Positions 53,191 through 63,987 of a DNA stretch of 64,000 nucleotides are shown one piece after another (the first letter of the stretch is position 1; each line of letters opens with the position of its first letter). The stretch spans positions 1 to 64,000 of the forward strand of contig NZ_JAKKFD010000004.1 of assembly GCF_022229005.1 (NCBI RefSeq), written 5' to 3'. A program made the translations under genes and the position numbers. The notes below the pieces were generated by a model that was given only the letters and a program-made list of their open reading frames with translations, had not been told where the DNA came from and made no database searches. The stretch comes from Micromonospora trifolii (GTDB lineage: Bacteria > Actinomycetota > Actinomycetes > Mycobacteriales > Micromonosporaceae).

Positions 53191-53608
53191 TCAACCCTGC
53201 GGACGACGGGCGTGCACCGTGGTCAGCCACCAGAGGTGCACCGCTGTCCACACTGCCACCCCGGCGACGATGCCGAGGCAAAGAGGGATCAACCCGGGCC
53301 AGCCGGTCGACGCCACCGCCACCAGCACCGCACCCAGCAGGCTGAACTTCAGCACGTACAGGCCCACCCCGAGCGGCAGCAGCAACTGCGGGTTGACCTG
53401 GTCGGCCCGGGCCAGCACCACAGTGGTGAGGGTGTAGCTGAGCACAGTGACCCCCACGCCGGCCGCCGCGCCGAACGCGGCCGTCAGGCCGCCGGTCACG
53501 CCGCCAACCACCGCGGCGACCGCGGCGAGCGCCGCCGACGCGCCCAGCAGCACCGGCAGGTGCCGCAGCCGCCACCGCCGGTCGGCGCCGGGCTCGACCA
53601 CCCCGGGC

Positions 53609-53616
<8 letters not shown>
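53191..53616 (-). CDS. ATP synthase I-like membrane protein
   Basis: 141 aa with four hydrophobic segments (about 20-40, 45-65, 82-103, 107-130), the layout of ATP synthase subunit I. GTG 53616 overlaps the glyA stop by 8 bases, so it is co-translated with glyA rather than sitting inside the atp block. An upstream GTG/ATG frame (53661) reads into glyA. Function inferred from family and position upstream of atpB. Confidence 0.8.
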
Positions 53617-54898
<1,282 letters not shown>

Positions 54899-54933
54899 AG
54901 CGAACGAGTCTAGGGGGCCGCAGACTGGGACCT

Positions 54934-56397
54934 GTGAGATGCCTCGTCACCGGAGCGACCGGCTACATCGGCGGGCGGCTGACGCCGCTGCTGCTCGCCG
55001 ACGGACACACAGTGCGCTGCCTCGCCCGCAAGGCGGTGCGGCTGCGCGACGTGCCCTGGGCCTCGGCGGCCGAGATCGTCGAAGGAGACCTGAGTCGACC
55101 GGAGACGCTGGCCGCCGCGTTCGCCGACGTGGACGTGGCCTACTTCCTGGTGCACTCGCTGGGCCGGTCCGACTTCGAGGCGGCCGACCGGGCGGCGGCG
55201 ACCAACTTCGCGGCGGCGGCGCGCGCGGCCGGTGTACGGCGGATCGTCTACCTGGGCGGCCCGGAGCCGGCGTCCGACGCGGAGGTGCCCTCCCCGCACC
55301 TGCGCTCCCGCGCCGAGGTGGGCCGGATCCTGCTGGAAAGCGGGGTGCCCACCGCGGTGCTCCGCGCCGCGGTGATCATCGGGTCCGGCTCGGCGTCGTT
55401 CGAGATGCTGCGGTACCTGACCGAGCGGCTGCCCGCCATGATCACCCCCCGCTGGGTCCGCAACCGGATCCAACCGATCGCGGTCCGCGACGTGCTGCAC
55501 TACCTGGCCGTCTGCGCCGACCTGCCGGCCGAGATCAACAGGGGCTTCGACGTCGGCGGGCCGGACGTGTTGACCTTCCGCGAGATGATGCAGCGCTACG
55601 CCCGGGTGGCCGGGCTGCGCCAGCGGATCATCGTGCCGGTCCGCCCGCTCACCCCGTCGCTCTCCTCGCACTGGGTCGGTCTGATCACCCCGGTGCCGAA
55701 CAAGATCGCCCGCCCGCTGGTGGAGAGCCTGATTCACGAGGCGGTGGCCCACGAACACGACATCGCCCGCTACGTCCCGGACCCGCCCGGCGGGCTGACC
55801 GGCTTCGACGAGGCGGTGGCGCTGGCGCTGGCCAAGGTCCGCGACGCCCAGGTGGAGACCCGCTGGTCCACAGCGAGCGGCCCGGACGCGCCCGCGGAGC
55901 CACTGCCCACCGACCCGGTGTGGTCCGGCGGCACCGCCTACACCGACGTCCGGGAGCGGGCTGTGGACGCACCACCGGCGGCGCTCTGGCGGGTGGTCGA
56001 GGGCGTCGGCGGCGAACACGGCTGGTACTCGTTCCCTCTCGCCTGGTCGATCCGCGGTTGGCTGGACCGGCTGGTCGGCGGGGTCGGGTTGCGGCGGGGT
56101 CGACGCGACCCGCACCGACTCCAGGTCGGTGAGGCGCTGGACTTCTGGCGGGTCGAGGAGATCGTTCCGGGCGAGTTGCTGCGACTGCGCGCCGAGATGC
56201 GGCTGCCCGGCCGGGCCTGGCTGGAGATGCGGGTACTACCTGCCGACGACGGCCGCAGCCGCTACCAGCAACGCGCCGTCTTCCTGCCGCGCGGCCTGCC
56301 GGGGCACGCCTACTGGAAGTCGGTGGCCCCGTTCCACGCCGTGGTCTTCGGCGGAATGGCCCGCAACATAGCCCGAAACGCCGAACAGACCCCCTGA
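54934..56397 (+). CDS. NAD(P)-binding SDR-type protein fused to a DUF2867 domain
   Basis: 487 aa. An extended-SDR Rossmann domain ([17 protein letters not shown] at the N-terminus, [17 protein letters not shown]; about 1-280) is followed by a DUF2867 domain (about 310-480: [44 protein letters not shown]). Domain order is typical of the atypical-SDR/DUF2867 proteins of actinomycetes; substrate unknown, NAD(P)H-dependent reductase or epimerase likely. GTG start; divergent from glyA. A simple-repeat and palindrome region follows. Confidence 0.85.
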   Translation: MRCLVTGATGYIGGRLTPLLLADGHTVRCLARKAVRLRDVPWASAAEIVEGDLSRPETLAAAFADVDVAYFLVHSLGRSDFEAADRAAATNFAAAARAAGVRRIVYLGGPEPASDAEVPSPHLRSRAEVGRILLESGVPTAVLRAAVIIGSGSASFEMLRYLTERLPAMITPRWVRNRIQPIAVRDVLHYLAVCADLPAEINRGFDVGGPDVLTFREMMQRYARVAGLRQRIIVPVRPLTPSLSSHWVGLITPVPNKIARPLVESLIHEAVAHEHDIARYVPDPPGGLTGFDEAVALALAKVRDAQVETRWSTASGPDAPAEPLPTDPVWSGGTAYTDVRERAVDAPPAALWRVVEGVGGEHGWYSFPLAWSIRGWLDRLVGGVGLRRGRRDPHRLQVGEALDFWRVEEIVPGELLRLRAEMRLPGRAWLEMRVLPADDGRSRYQQRAVFLPRGLPGHAYWKSVAPFHAVVFGGMARNIARNAEQTP

Positions 56398-56408
56398 CGC
56401 GCCCCGCG

Positions 56409-56467
56409 CCCCGCTCCCCGCTCCCCGCTCCCCGCTCCCCGCTCCCCGCTCCCCGCTCCCCGCTCCC
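56409..56467. repeat. Heptamer tandem repeat (CCCCGCT)n
   Basis: About eight head-to-tail copies of a 7-bp unit immediately downstream of the SDR gene, running up to the palindrome at 56469. The minus strand is G-rich with regularly spaced G4 runs. Confidence 0.8.
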
Positions 56468-56468
56468 G

Positions 56469-56539
56469 CGATCTTGCACTTTGGGTTGCCGATTTGCGGT
56501 GCATCGGCATCTTTTGTCACGACAGAAAGTGCAAGATCG
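56469..56539. repeat. Intergenic palindrome, GATCTTG family (copy 4)
   Basis: 14-bp perfect outer arms (CGATCTTGCACTTT at 56469-56482 and 56526-56539), with an inner 6-bp pair GCCGAT/ATCGGC (56488-56493, 56503-56508). Lies between convergent genes and shares its first 11 bases with copy 1 (11092). It is flanked by two different simple repeats. Confidence 0.82.
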
Positions 56540-56545
56540 GCGAGT

Positions 56546-56610
56546 GGGGTGGGGTGGGGTGGGGTGGGGTGGGGTGGGGTGGGGGGTGGGGGTTGGGGTT
56601 AGTTGCCGGC
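56546..56610. repeat. Pentamer tandem repeat (GGGGT)n with G-rich extension
   Basis: Seven perfect GGGGT units (56546-56580) and a degenerate GGGGGT/TTGGGG stretch that runs into the final codons of the class A PBP gene. Strong G-quadruplex potential on the + strand. Confidence 0.8.
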
Positions 56611-58710
56611 TTGGGGTTGGGGTTGGAAGGCGGTTCGTTCGCTCGGCGGAACGAAGTCGCGGACCGGTTGGTCACGCAGAGCGAAGGCGAGCACCTCGCC
56701 GACAGCGTTCACCATCTGGGCCTGCACCGCCTGACCGACCGCGTCCCGGGGATCGTCCGGGTTCGCGGCCATCGAGGCGACAGCGAGCTGCGGCGTGAAC
56801 GCCACCACCGTCTCCGTCTCGTACCGCTCCGAGCTGCCGGTCTTGCCCGCCACCGGACGGCCGAGCTTCGCCCGCAGCCCGGGTGCTGTGGCGCCGTCGC
56901 AGCGCCCGTACATCGACTGGTCGCCGACCGGGCAGCGGGCCGCGTCGGTGGCCGCCCGGGCCACGTCGGCGTCGAGCACCTGTCGGCAGTCCGGCTTGGC
57001 CGCGTCGACGGGTCGGCCGCCCGAGTCGGTGATCGAGACCACCGGCAGCGGCGCGCACCAGGTCCCCTCGGCCGCCACAGTGGCGTACGCGCTGGCCAGG
57101 TCCAACGGGGTGGTCGCGGCCACGCCGAGGGTGAACGGGCCCCAGTCCTTCGCGCCGTAGCGGGCCAGCTTGGCGTCGGACTCGGCCCGCAGCACGATGC
57201 CGAGCCGCTCGGCCATCTCCACCACCCGGTCGGCGCCGACCTTCTCGGTGAGCCAGGCGAAGTACGTGTTCACCGAGCGGCCGAACGCGCTCCACATGGT
57301 GCGGGGGCCGTCCATCGACGACGGGCTGGCGTTCGCCGGGCACCACCGGCCGTCGCAGCTCGCCTCACCGGTCACCGGGAAGCGGGTGAGCAACTGGGTC
57401 GGCGCCACGAAGTCGGTCGACAGCGGCAGGCCGGACTCCAGCGCGGCCAGCAGTGTGAAGAGCTTGAACGTCGAGCCGCCCTGGTACCCCTCGATCGCGC
57501 CGCCGCCGGCGATCAACTGGTTGACGGTGTTCGGGCGGTTCTTCTGCCCGACCGGGTTGTCCGCGACGCTGTAGGCGCGGTTCACCGACATCGCCAGCAC
57601 CCGCCCGGTGCCCGGTTGCACCACGGCGGTGGGCACCGCCTCGGCCCTGGTCGTCGGATAGATCTTCAGCACCTGCTCGGTGGTGGCCCGCTGCACTCCC
57701 GGGTCCAGCGACGACACGATGGAGAAGCCGCCCCGGCGCAGCGCGCGCTGCCGCTCGTCGGCTGTCGCCCCGAACGCGGACTGGCTGCTCCACCAGCGGG
57801 TGAACCAGTCGCAGAAGAAGCCCCAGTCGTTGTGCGCGTCGGGCACGCCGGTGCAGTCGTTCGGGGTCTCGCTGGGTCGCAGTTGCAGCGGTTCGACGCG
57901 TGCCGCCGCCGCCGCGTCCGCCGGCACCTGCCCCGACTCCACCAGCCGCTCCAACACGTACGACCGCCGGGCCACAGCGCTGTCGGCGTCGCCGTTGATC
58001 GGGTCGTCGCTGTCCGGCGAACGCACCAGACCGGCGAGCAGGGCCGCCTGGGCCAGGGTCAACTCGGCCGGGGAACGGGAGAAGTACCGCTTGCTGGCCG
58101 CCGCGATGCCGTACGCCCCGGCACCGAAGTAGGCGATGTTGAGGTAGCGGGTCAGGATCTCGTCCTTGTCGAGTTCCCGCTCCAACGCGAGCGCGTACCG
58201 CATCTCCTGGAGCTTGCGGACGGTGGTGAGTTCGGTGGCGGCGTCGCGCTGCGCCTCGGTCAGCCGGGGATCGTTGCTGAGCACGTTGCGGACGTACTGC
58301 ATGGTCAGCGTGGAGGCGCCCTGCCGGGTCCGGCCGTCGCGCTTGTTGACTGTGAACGCGCGCACCACACCCCGAAGGTCGACCCCGCTGTGCTGGTAGA
58401 ACCGGACGTCCTCGGCGGCCACGATCGCCCGGCGCATCACCGGAGCCACCTCGTGCAGCGGCACGTCCACCCGGTCCTCCTGGTAGAAGGAGGTGATCAG
58501 GGTGGTGCCGTCGTTGGCGTAGAGGTTGGAGCGCTGCGCGGTGGGCGGCGTCCGGAGTGTGTTCGGCAGTTCCGAGTACGGCGTCGACAGGGCGCTGAAG
58601 CCGATACCGAAGACCAGGGCCGCTGGTAGTGCGGCGGCGGCCAGCACCAACCCGGCCAGCACTCCGGCGATCACCACGGTCAGCAGTTTGTCGAGTTGGG
58701 CCCGGATCAT
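56599..58710 (-). CDS. Class A penicillin-binding protein (transglycosylase/transpeptidase)
   Basis: 703 aa. Bifunctional peptidoglycan synthase. N-terminal membrane helix (about 9-38), GT51 glycosyltransferase domain with EDVRFYQHSGVD (about 99-110) and GASTLTMQYVRN (about 131-142), then a transpeptidase domain with SxxK in GSTFKLF, SVN and KTGSSE. A Cys-containing insert (EASCDGRWCPA) suggests an exported disulfide. The last codons are in the G-rich repeat, so the C-terminal tail (PQPQAGN) is likely variable. It is 106 bp downstream of the phosphatase gene on the same strand. Confidence 0.94.
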   Translation of the reverse strand: MIRAQLDKLLTVVIAGVLAGLVLAAAALPAALVFGIGFSALSTPYSELPNTLRTPPTAQRSNLYANDGTTLITSFYQEDRVDVPLHEVAPVMRRAIVAAEDVRFYQHSGVDLRGVVRAFTVNKRDGRTRQGASTLTMQYVRNVLSNDPRLTEAQRDAATELTTVRKLQEMRYALALERELDKDEILTRYLNIAYFGAGAYGIAAASKRYFSRSPAELTLAQAALLAGLVRSPDSDDPINGDADSAVARRSYVLERLVESGQVPADAAAAARVEPLQLRPSETPNDCTGVPDAHNDWGFFCDWFTRWWSSQSAFGATADERQRALRRGGFSIVSSLDPGVQRATTEQVLKIYPTTRAEAVPTAVVQPGTGRVLAMSVNRAYSVADNPVGQKNRPNTVNQLIAGGGAIEGYQGGSTFKLFTLLAALESGLPLSTDFVAPTQLLTRFPVTGEASCDGRWCPANASPSSMDGPRTMWSAFGRSVNTYFAWLTEKVGADRVVEMAERLGIVLRAESDAKLARYGAKDWGPFTLGVAATTPLDLASAYATVAAEGTWCAPLPVVSITDSGGRPVDAAKPDCRQVLDADVARAATDAARCPVGDQSMYGRCDGATAPGLRAKLGRPVAGKTGSSERYETETVVAFTPQLAVASMAANPDDPRDAVGQAVQAQMVNAVGEVLAFALRDQPVRDFVPPSERTAFQPQPQAGN

Positions 58711-58816
58711 CAGCTCTCCCCGCAGGAGCCGGTCACGCTAGGACCCGTTCAGAATGACCCGGAACGCCCCTTTAGCCCTGGGTTTTCCCCAAACCCGGAG
58801 GAAACTCGCACCACGC

Positions 58817-59428
58817 TCAGGGGAGCAGCGCGCCGGCCAGCGGGTGGACCGTCTCCTCGATCTCGTCGGCGACCCGGCTGAAGCACTGGTCGCCACGACC
58901 CCACGGGTCGTCCAGATCATCGGTGGTCAGCGCCGAGGCGCCCAGTCGCGCGTCGTGAGCCGCCGCCACCAGGGCGACCCCACGGGCGTACACGGCCTCC
59001 GGGGTGGCGTCACCCGGCGGCAGCGCGGCGGCGTCCACAGCGGCCAGCAGTCGACCGAACTCCCCCAGCACGAACGTGCGGGCCGCCGCGTCCGGACGAA
59101 GCGCCACCACGTACTCAAACTGGTCGGCGGTGGCGGTCAGGACCAGGTCGGCGGCGTCGATGTGGTCCGAGCGCAGCTTGCGCGCGGCGAACCCCGCCAC
59201 GTCCCCCCCACGGCCGGTGACCTGCCGTGCCGCCGGCGGGTTCATCTCCTCGCCCGCGTGCCAGCCACCAGTGCCGGCGCTGTGGCTGTGCACCAGTTCC
59301 TCGGCCTGGGCCGGGTCCTGCGAACGCCGGGTCAGCCGCTCCCGCACCGCCAGGGCCAGCAGCCGCTCCGCCATCGGCGAGCGGCAGATGTTGCCCATGC
59401 AGACGTGCAGAATCGTGAACGGGGGCAC
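58817..59428 (-). CDS. Low-molecular-weight protein tyrosine phosphatase
   Basis: 203 aa. The CX5R signature VCMGNICRSPMAERL begins at Cys10 (Cys10, Arg16) with the general-acid Asp in DLDDPWG near the C-terminus. The domain is longer than the usual 150-160 aa through an insert in the middle. In actinomycetes this phosphatase sits beside Sua5, as here: its GTG directly follows the Sua5 stop. Role probably in envelope or exopolysaccharide regulation (inference). Confidence 0.92.
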   Translation of the reverse strand: MPPFTILHVCMGNICRSPMAERLLALAVRERLTRRSQDPAQAEELVHSHSAGTGGWHAGEEMNPPAARQVTGRGGDVAGFAARKLRSDHIDAADLVLTATADQFEYVVALRPDAAARTFVLGEFGRLLAAVDAAALPPGDATPEAVYARGVALVAAAHDARLGASALTTDDLDDPWGRGDQCFSRVADEIEETVHPLAGALLP

Positions 59429-60076
59429 TCAGACCGCCCGACCGTCGACGAGATCCGGAACCACGTCGCGCAGCTTCTCCAGCGGGATCGCCCCGGCCCG
59501 CAACAGCTGCGGCACCTCACCGGTCAGATCCACGATCGTGCTGGGCACCGGGTCCGGGCAGGGGCCGGCCTCCAGATAGGCCCGCACCGAATAGCTGAGC
59601 TGGTCACGCGCCTCGTCGGCGGTGACCGCGGCCGGCTGCCCGGTCTTGTTGGCCGACGAGACAGCCATCGGGCCCGTCTCGCGCAGCACCTCCAACGCCA
59701 CCGGGTGCAGCGGCATCCGCACCGCCACAGTGCCGGTCTTGTCGCCCAGGTCCCACTGCAGGCTCGGCGAGTGCTCGACCACGATCGTCAGCGCACCCGG
59801 CCAGAACGCCTCCACCAGGTCCCGTGCGGCAGTGGGCAGCGAGAAGACCAACCCGTCAAGGGTGTGCCGCGAGCCGATCAGCACCGGCGGCGGCATCTGC
59901 CGGCCCCGGCCCTTGGCGTCGAGCAGCGCCTTCACCGCGTACGGGGTGAACGCGTCCGCGCCGATCCCATACACGGTGTCCGTCGGGAGAACGACCAGCT
60001 CGCCGTTCTTGACCGCCTCGATCGCCGCAGCGATGCCGCGGTCCCGATCGGCGGGCGACCGGCAGTCGTAGAGCAT
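59429..60076 (-). CDS. tsaC: L-threonylcarbamoyladenylate synthase (Sua5/YrdC/TsaC)
   Basis: 215 aa. Makes threonylcarbamoyl-AMP from threonine, bicarbonate and ATP for the t6A37 modification of tRNAs reading ANN codons. YrdC fold with ELVVLPTDTVYGIGADAF, KGRGRQMPPPVLIGS, PGALTIVVEHS and VRMPLHPVALEVL; SSANKTGQPAA is intact. ATG 60076 overlaps the prmC stop (TGATG). It forms an operon prmC-sua5-ptp. Confidence 0.94.
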   Translation of the reverse strand: MLYDCRSPADRDRGIAAAIEAVKNGELVVLPTDTVYGIGADAFTPYAVKALLDAKGRGRQMPPPVLIGSRHTLDGLVFSLPTAARDLVEAFWPGALTIVVEHSPSLQWDLGDKTGTVAVRMPLHPVALEVLRETGPMAVSSANKTGQPAAVTADEARDQLSYSVRAYLEAGPCPDPVPSTIVDLTGEVPQLLRAGAIPLEKLRDVVPDLVDGRAV

Positions 60077-61023
60077 CACGAGGAGTCAGTCTGCCACGCC
60101 GCCCCGATCGGGGCGTGCTGGCCGTCCGCCCGTCGGGACGCGGTGGCGTAGCGGGGACGCCCGGTGAGGTCCAGATGCTCCAGAACAGCGGTGAAGCCGC
60201 CGTTCTCGGCGAGCAGCCCGGGCACCGCCGCGCCGTGGGTGTCGTCGTGCTCGACGCCGAGCACGCCCCCCGGGCGCAACAGCACCGCCGCCCGGGCGAC
60301 GACCGGCCGGATCACCACCAGACCGTCGGTGCCGCCGAAGACCGCCTCCGCCGGGTCGTGCCCGGCCACCTCCGGCGGGACCAGCACGTCGTCCGGCACG
60401 TACGGCGGGTTGCAGAGCAGCACGTCCACCCGGCCCACCAGCTCGGCCAGCAGGTCCGGCGCTGTCACATCGGCCTCGACCACCTCGATGGGGCGGTCCC
60501 CCGCCGCGGCGCGCTCCGCCGCGTTGCGCCGCAGCCAGGCCAGCGCCGCCGGGGAACGCTCGACCGCGATCACCCGCGCTCCCGGCAGCTCCTGAGCCAC
60601 CGCCAGCGCGATCGCGCCGGAGCCGCTGCACAGGTCCACCACCACCGGGTCGGGTCGGCCCTGGGCCTGCTCGACACCCCAGCCGGCCAACAGCTCGGTC
60701 TCCGGCCGGGGCACGAAGACACCCGGGCCGACCGACAGCTCCAGGTGCCGGAACCCGGCCCGACCGGTCAGGTGCTGCAACGGCTCGCGCGCGACACGGC
60801 GGCGCGTCAACTCGTCGAGCCGCACCAGTTGGTCGTCGCTCAGGTCGTCGGCGAGAGCCAGCCGACCCCGGGGCACCCCCAGCACGTACGCCGCCAGCAA
60901 CTCGGCCTCCACCCGGGCCGAGCCGACCCCGGCGGCGGCGAGCGCGCGGGCCGCTCGGGCCACCGCGGCGGACGGCCGGATGGGGCCTGTCCCTTCGGGG
61001 GGGTGTTGCGGCAAAGTACTCAC
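60076..61023 (-). CDS. prmC: Release-factor glutamine methyltransferase
   Basis: 315 aa. Methylates the Gln of the GGQ motif of release factors, and acts on the PrfA encoded just beyond the GGDEF gene. SAM motif VVDLCSGSGAIALAVA and catalytic NPPY (LLCNPPYVPDD) are present. GTG 61023 gives the family N-terminus; the frame to 61305 reads backwards through the divergent GGDEF gene. In other actinomycetes prmC follows prfA directly; here the divergent GGDEF gene stands between. Confidence 0.93.
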   Translation of the reverse strand: MSTLPQHPPEGTGPIRPSAAVARAARALAAAGVGSARVEAELLAAYVLGVPRGRLALADDLSDDQLVRLDELTRRRVAREPLQHLTGRAGFRHLELSVGPGVFVPRPETELLAGWGVEQAQGRPDPVVVDLCSGSGAIALAVAQELPGARVIAVERSPAALAWLRRNAAERAAAGDRPIEVVEADVTAPDLLAELVGRVDVLLCNPPYVPDDVLVPPEVAGHDPAEAVFGGTDGLVVIRPVVARAAVLLRPGGVLGVEHDDTHGAAVPGLLAENGGFTAVLEHLDLTGRPRYATASRRADGQHAPIGAAWQTDSS

Positions 61024-61096
61024 GACATAATCATGAAGCGTCGCGGGCGACGTGACGAACAGGTGCGCCCAGGCGCGCACGACAGGAGGTTGGCGG

Positions 61097-62641
61097 GTGG
61101 GCTGGCTCGACCGGGTCGATGACCAGGTTGACGCCCTCACGCACGCCCGGGCGTTGCAGGAGGCCAGCCGCTCCGCGGAGGCGTACGTCCTGCTGGAGCG
61201 TGTGATCCGCACCACCAACGACCCGGCGGCGCGAGCGGACGCCATGGTGCAGCGCCTCTCCGCGCTGATCAATCTCGGTCGGACCGCAGAGTTCACCCGG
61301 GCCATCGAAGAGGCGTCGGCGGCGGTCCGCGACCTCGCCGAGCCCTACCTGCACGGTCACCTCAACGCGCTGGCCGCGCTCGCCGCGCACCACCAGGGCG
61401 CCCTGGACCGCTGCGTCATGCACCTCGTCCGGGCGGCCCGGGCCCTGGGCGCCGTCGCCGACCCGGACCGGGACACCGCCTGGGGCTGGCACGACCTGGC
61501 GATGGCCTACAGCTACCTCAGCTTCCACGGGTACGCCCTGGGTGCCATCGAGCGGGCCCGGCAGCTCGGGCTGACCGCCGGGATCCCGGAGGAGACGTTC
61601 GCCGCGCCGGGCATCCGGCTGCGCAACGCCGTGGCCCTGGACCACAACGGCGACAGCGACGGTTGTCTGCGGGTGCTCCGGGACGTGGCCGCCGACCTGA
61701 CCCGCTTCGTCCGCGCCGGGCGGGCCGGCCAGCTACGCCCGAGCAGCCTCGCCGCGTACGGCTACGCGGCGGCCCGACAGGCCGCGCTCGGCGACCAGGT
61801 GGCCACCGAGGGCCCCGAGCCGGCCCGGTTGATCACCCATGGCGGCGACAGCGCCCGCGCCCGCGACCTGCGTCAACTCGGGCAGGTGTGCCTCGCCGTC
61901 GCCGACGGTCGGCCGATCGAGGCGGTCGCCCGACTGGACACCGTCCGGGTCTCCAACGAGACGCTCGGGGCGGCCGAGCCGGCCCGGCTGCGCAGCATCG
62001 CGCTGACCCGCGCCGGGGACCACCTGGCCGCACACCGGGCCGACCGGCTGGCGTTCCGGCTCGCCGCGCAGCGCAACGACCGGCTGCGTGACGTCTACAT
62101 CGACGGCATCGCCGCCCGCATCGACCACGAGGAGATGCGCCGCGAGGCGGCGCGCTTCGAGGGCGAGGCGTTGACCGACCCGCTCACCGGGCTGCCCAAC
62201 CGCCGCCGGCTGGAGCGCTACATCACCGCAGTGGTCACCCGTGGCGAACGAGTCGTGATCGGCGTCTGCGACCTGGACGGCTTCAAGGCGGTGAACACCC
62301 GGCACGGGCACCACTCCGGCGACCTGGTGCTGCAGCGCATCGCCGGTGTGATCAACCGGGTGATGCGCCGGGGCGACTTCGTGGCCCGTTACGGCGGTGA
62401 CGAATTCGTGGTGGTGCTGCCGGACACCGGCATGACCGAGGCGGCCGAGGTGGCCCGCCGGATCGAGGCAGCAGTCCGCCTGGAGGACTGGGAATCGTTG
62501 GTGCCCGGCACCCCGGTCGGGGTGAGCATCGGCTTCGCCGAGGTCTCCGGTGGCAGCGGGCTGCGCGACGCGCTCAGCGTCGCGTTCGAGCAGGCCGACC
62601 GCGAGATGCTCCGCGCCAAGACCCGCCCCCGCGCGAGCTGA
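61097..62641 (+). CDS. TPR-containing GGDEF diguanylate cyclase
   Basis: 514 aa. The N-terminal 330 residues are helical repeats of TPR type (ARALQEASRSAEAYVLLERVI, VMHLVRAARALGAVADPDRDT); no transmembrane helix, so a cytosolic sensor or scaffold. The C-terminal GGDEF domain (about 360-514) has TDPLTGLPNRRRLERY, the active GGDEF at 433-437 and an inhibitory RxxD (RRGD) five residues upstream, so synthesis of c-di-GMP with feedback inhibition is predicted. GTG 61097 follows AGGAGG by 7 bases. It is inserted between prmC and prfA, opposite to both. Confidence 0.92.
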   Translation: MGWLDRVDDQVDALTHARALQEASRSAEAYVLLERVIRTTNDPAARADAMVQRLSALINLGRTAEFTRAIEEASAAVRDLAEPYLHGHLNALAALAAHHQGALDRCVMHLVRAARALGAVADPDRDTAWGWHDLAMAYSYLSFHGYALGAIERARQLGLTAGIPEETFAAPGIRLRNAVALDHNGDSDGCLRVLRDVAADLTRFVRAGRAGQLRPSSLAAYGYAAARQAALGDQVATEGPEPARLITHGGDSARARDLRQLGQVCLAVADGRPIEAVARLDTVRVSNETLGAAEPARLRSIALTRAGDHLAAHRADRLAFRLAAQRNDRLRDVYIDGIAARIDHEEMRREAARFEGEALTDPLTGLPNRRRLERYITAVVTRGERVVIGVCDLDGFKAVNTRHGHHSGDLVLQRIAGVINRVMRRGDFVARYGGDEFVVVLPDTGMTEAAEVARRIEAAVRLEDWESLVPGTPVGVSIGFAEVSGGSGLRDALSVAFEQADREMLRAKTRPRAS

Positions 62642-62660
62642 CCTCCCGCCGGCGCTGGGC

Positions 62661-62734
62661 GTCGATCAAGGAGTTGTGGTGCCTCACGAAACCCCAGGGC
62701 GTGACAATTCGCCCACCGCAACTCCATGATCGAC
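62661..62734. repeat. Intergenic palindrome, TTGATC/GATCAA family (copy 4)
   Basis: 21-base arms (62661-62681 and 62714-62734) pair at 19 positions. The left arm begins GTCGATCAAGG, an 11-mer also at the right tip of copy 1 (8540-8550). It lies between the convergent GGDEF and prfA genes. Confidence 0.75.
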
Positions 62735-62765
62735 GGGGTGCGGCGGGTCAGCGCGGGTGTCGCGG

Positions 62766-63854
62766 TCAGCGGCGGGTCAGCTCGGTGTCGCCGGCTAGCC
62801 GGGCGGCCCGGTCGGCCTCGGTCAGGGCGTCCAGCACCCCGTCCAGCTCGCCGCCGAGTGCCAGATCCAGGTTGTACGCGGTGTAGCCGATCCGGTGATC
62901 GGTGATCCGGTTCTGCGGGTAGTTGTAGGTGCGGATCCGCTCCGAGCGGTCCACGGTGCGCACCTGCGCCTTGCGCGCGTCCGAGGCGGCGGCGTCGGCC
63001 TGCTCCTGGGCGGCGGCGAGCAGCCGGGCCCTCAGGATCCGCATCGCCTGCTCCCGGTTCTGCAACTGGGACTTCTCGTTCTGGCAGGAGACGACGATGC
63101 CGGTCGGCAGGTGGGTGATCCGCACCGCCGAGTCGGTGGTGTTCACCGACTGGCCACCCGGGCCGGACGAGCGGAACACGTCGATGCGCAGTTCGTTCTG
63201 GTCGATGGTGACGTCGACGTCCTCGGCCTCCGGCAGCACCAGCACCCCGGCGGCGCTGGTGTGGATCCGGCCCTGCGACTCGGTCACCGGGACACGCTGC
63301 ACCCGGTGCACGCCGCCCTCCCACTTGAGCCGCGACCAGACGCCGTTGCCGCCGTCCGGGACACCCTTGGTCTTGATCGCCAGGGAGACGTCCTTGACCC
63401 CGCCGAGGTCGGAATCCTGCGCGTCGATCACCTCGGTGACCCAGCCGTGCCGCTCGGCGTACCGGGTGTACATCCGCAGCAGGTCACCGGCGAACAGCGC
63501 CGACTCCTCGCCACCCTCACCCGCCTTGATCTCGACGATCACGTCCTTGGCGTCGTGCGGGTCGCGCGGAATGAGCAGCTCGGCGAGCCGCTCCTCCAGC
63601 ACCGGCAGGGATCCGGCGATGGCGTCCGCCTCAGCCGCGAAGGACGGGTCCTCGGCGGCCAGCTCGCGAGCCGCGGCCAGATCGGCGCGGGCCTGCTCCA
63701 ACCCGTCGGCGGCCTTGTGCAGCGGCACCAACTCGGCGTACCGGCGGCCGACCCTGCGCGCGGTGGCCTGGTCGGCGTGGATGGCCGGATCGGCCAACCG
63801 CTTCTCCAACTGCGCGTACTCGTCGAGAAGGCCGGCCAGACGCTCGCTGCTCAT
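62766..63854 (-). CDS. prfA: Peptide chain release factor 1
   Basis: 362 aa. Recognises UAA and UAG through the PVT tripeptide (residues 189-191), which places it in RF1 rather than RF2 (SPF). Hydrolyses peptidyl-tRNA through GGQ (233-235). The N-terminal helical domain and [23 protein letters not shown] are typical. Upstream, separated by a terminator, is the end of rpmE, the standard order. Confidence 0.97.
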   Translation of the reverse strand: MSSERLAGLLDEYAQLEKRLADPAIHADQATARRVGRRYAELVPLHKAADGLEQARADLAAARELAAEDPSFAAEADAIAGSLPVLEERLAELLIPRDPHDAKDVIVEIKAGEGGEESALFAGDLLRMYTRYAERHGWVTEVIDAQDSDLGGVKDVSLAIKTKGVPDGGNGVWSRLKWEGGVHRVQRVPVTESQGRIHTSAAGVLVLPEAEDVDVTIDQNELRIDVFRSSGPGGQSVNTTDSAVRITHLPTGIVVSCQNEKSQLQNREQAMRILRARLLAAAQEQADAAASDARKAQVRTVDRSERIRTYNYPQNRITDHRIGYTAYNLDLALGGELDGVLDALTEADRAARLAGDTELTRR

Positions 63855-63940
63855 GCTGCGGATGCTCCTTCGACGGTGCGCGACGACCGGGCCGGGGGCC
63901 GGGGGCCAGCGGCCGGGCAGAAATGGAGGAAAATGCGGAC

Positions 63941-63977
63941 GGCGCCCGCGTCCGGTGAAAAACCGGACGCGGGCGCC
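63941..63977 (-). terminator. Terminator after rpmE
   Basis: 16-bp perfect stem (63941-63956 with 63962-63977), loop GAAAA, 10 bp beyond the stop codon on the minus strand and followed by a T-rich stretch. prfA would then need its own promoter in the 86 bp between. Confidence 0.85.
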
Positions 63978-63987
63978 GAACGAGGAG

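Noticed and set aside
61024..61305. N-terminal extension of prmC to 61305
   Set aside because: It reads antisense through the start of the GGDEF gene. The conserved N-terminus begins at GTG 61023.
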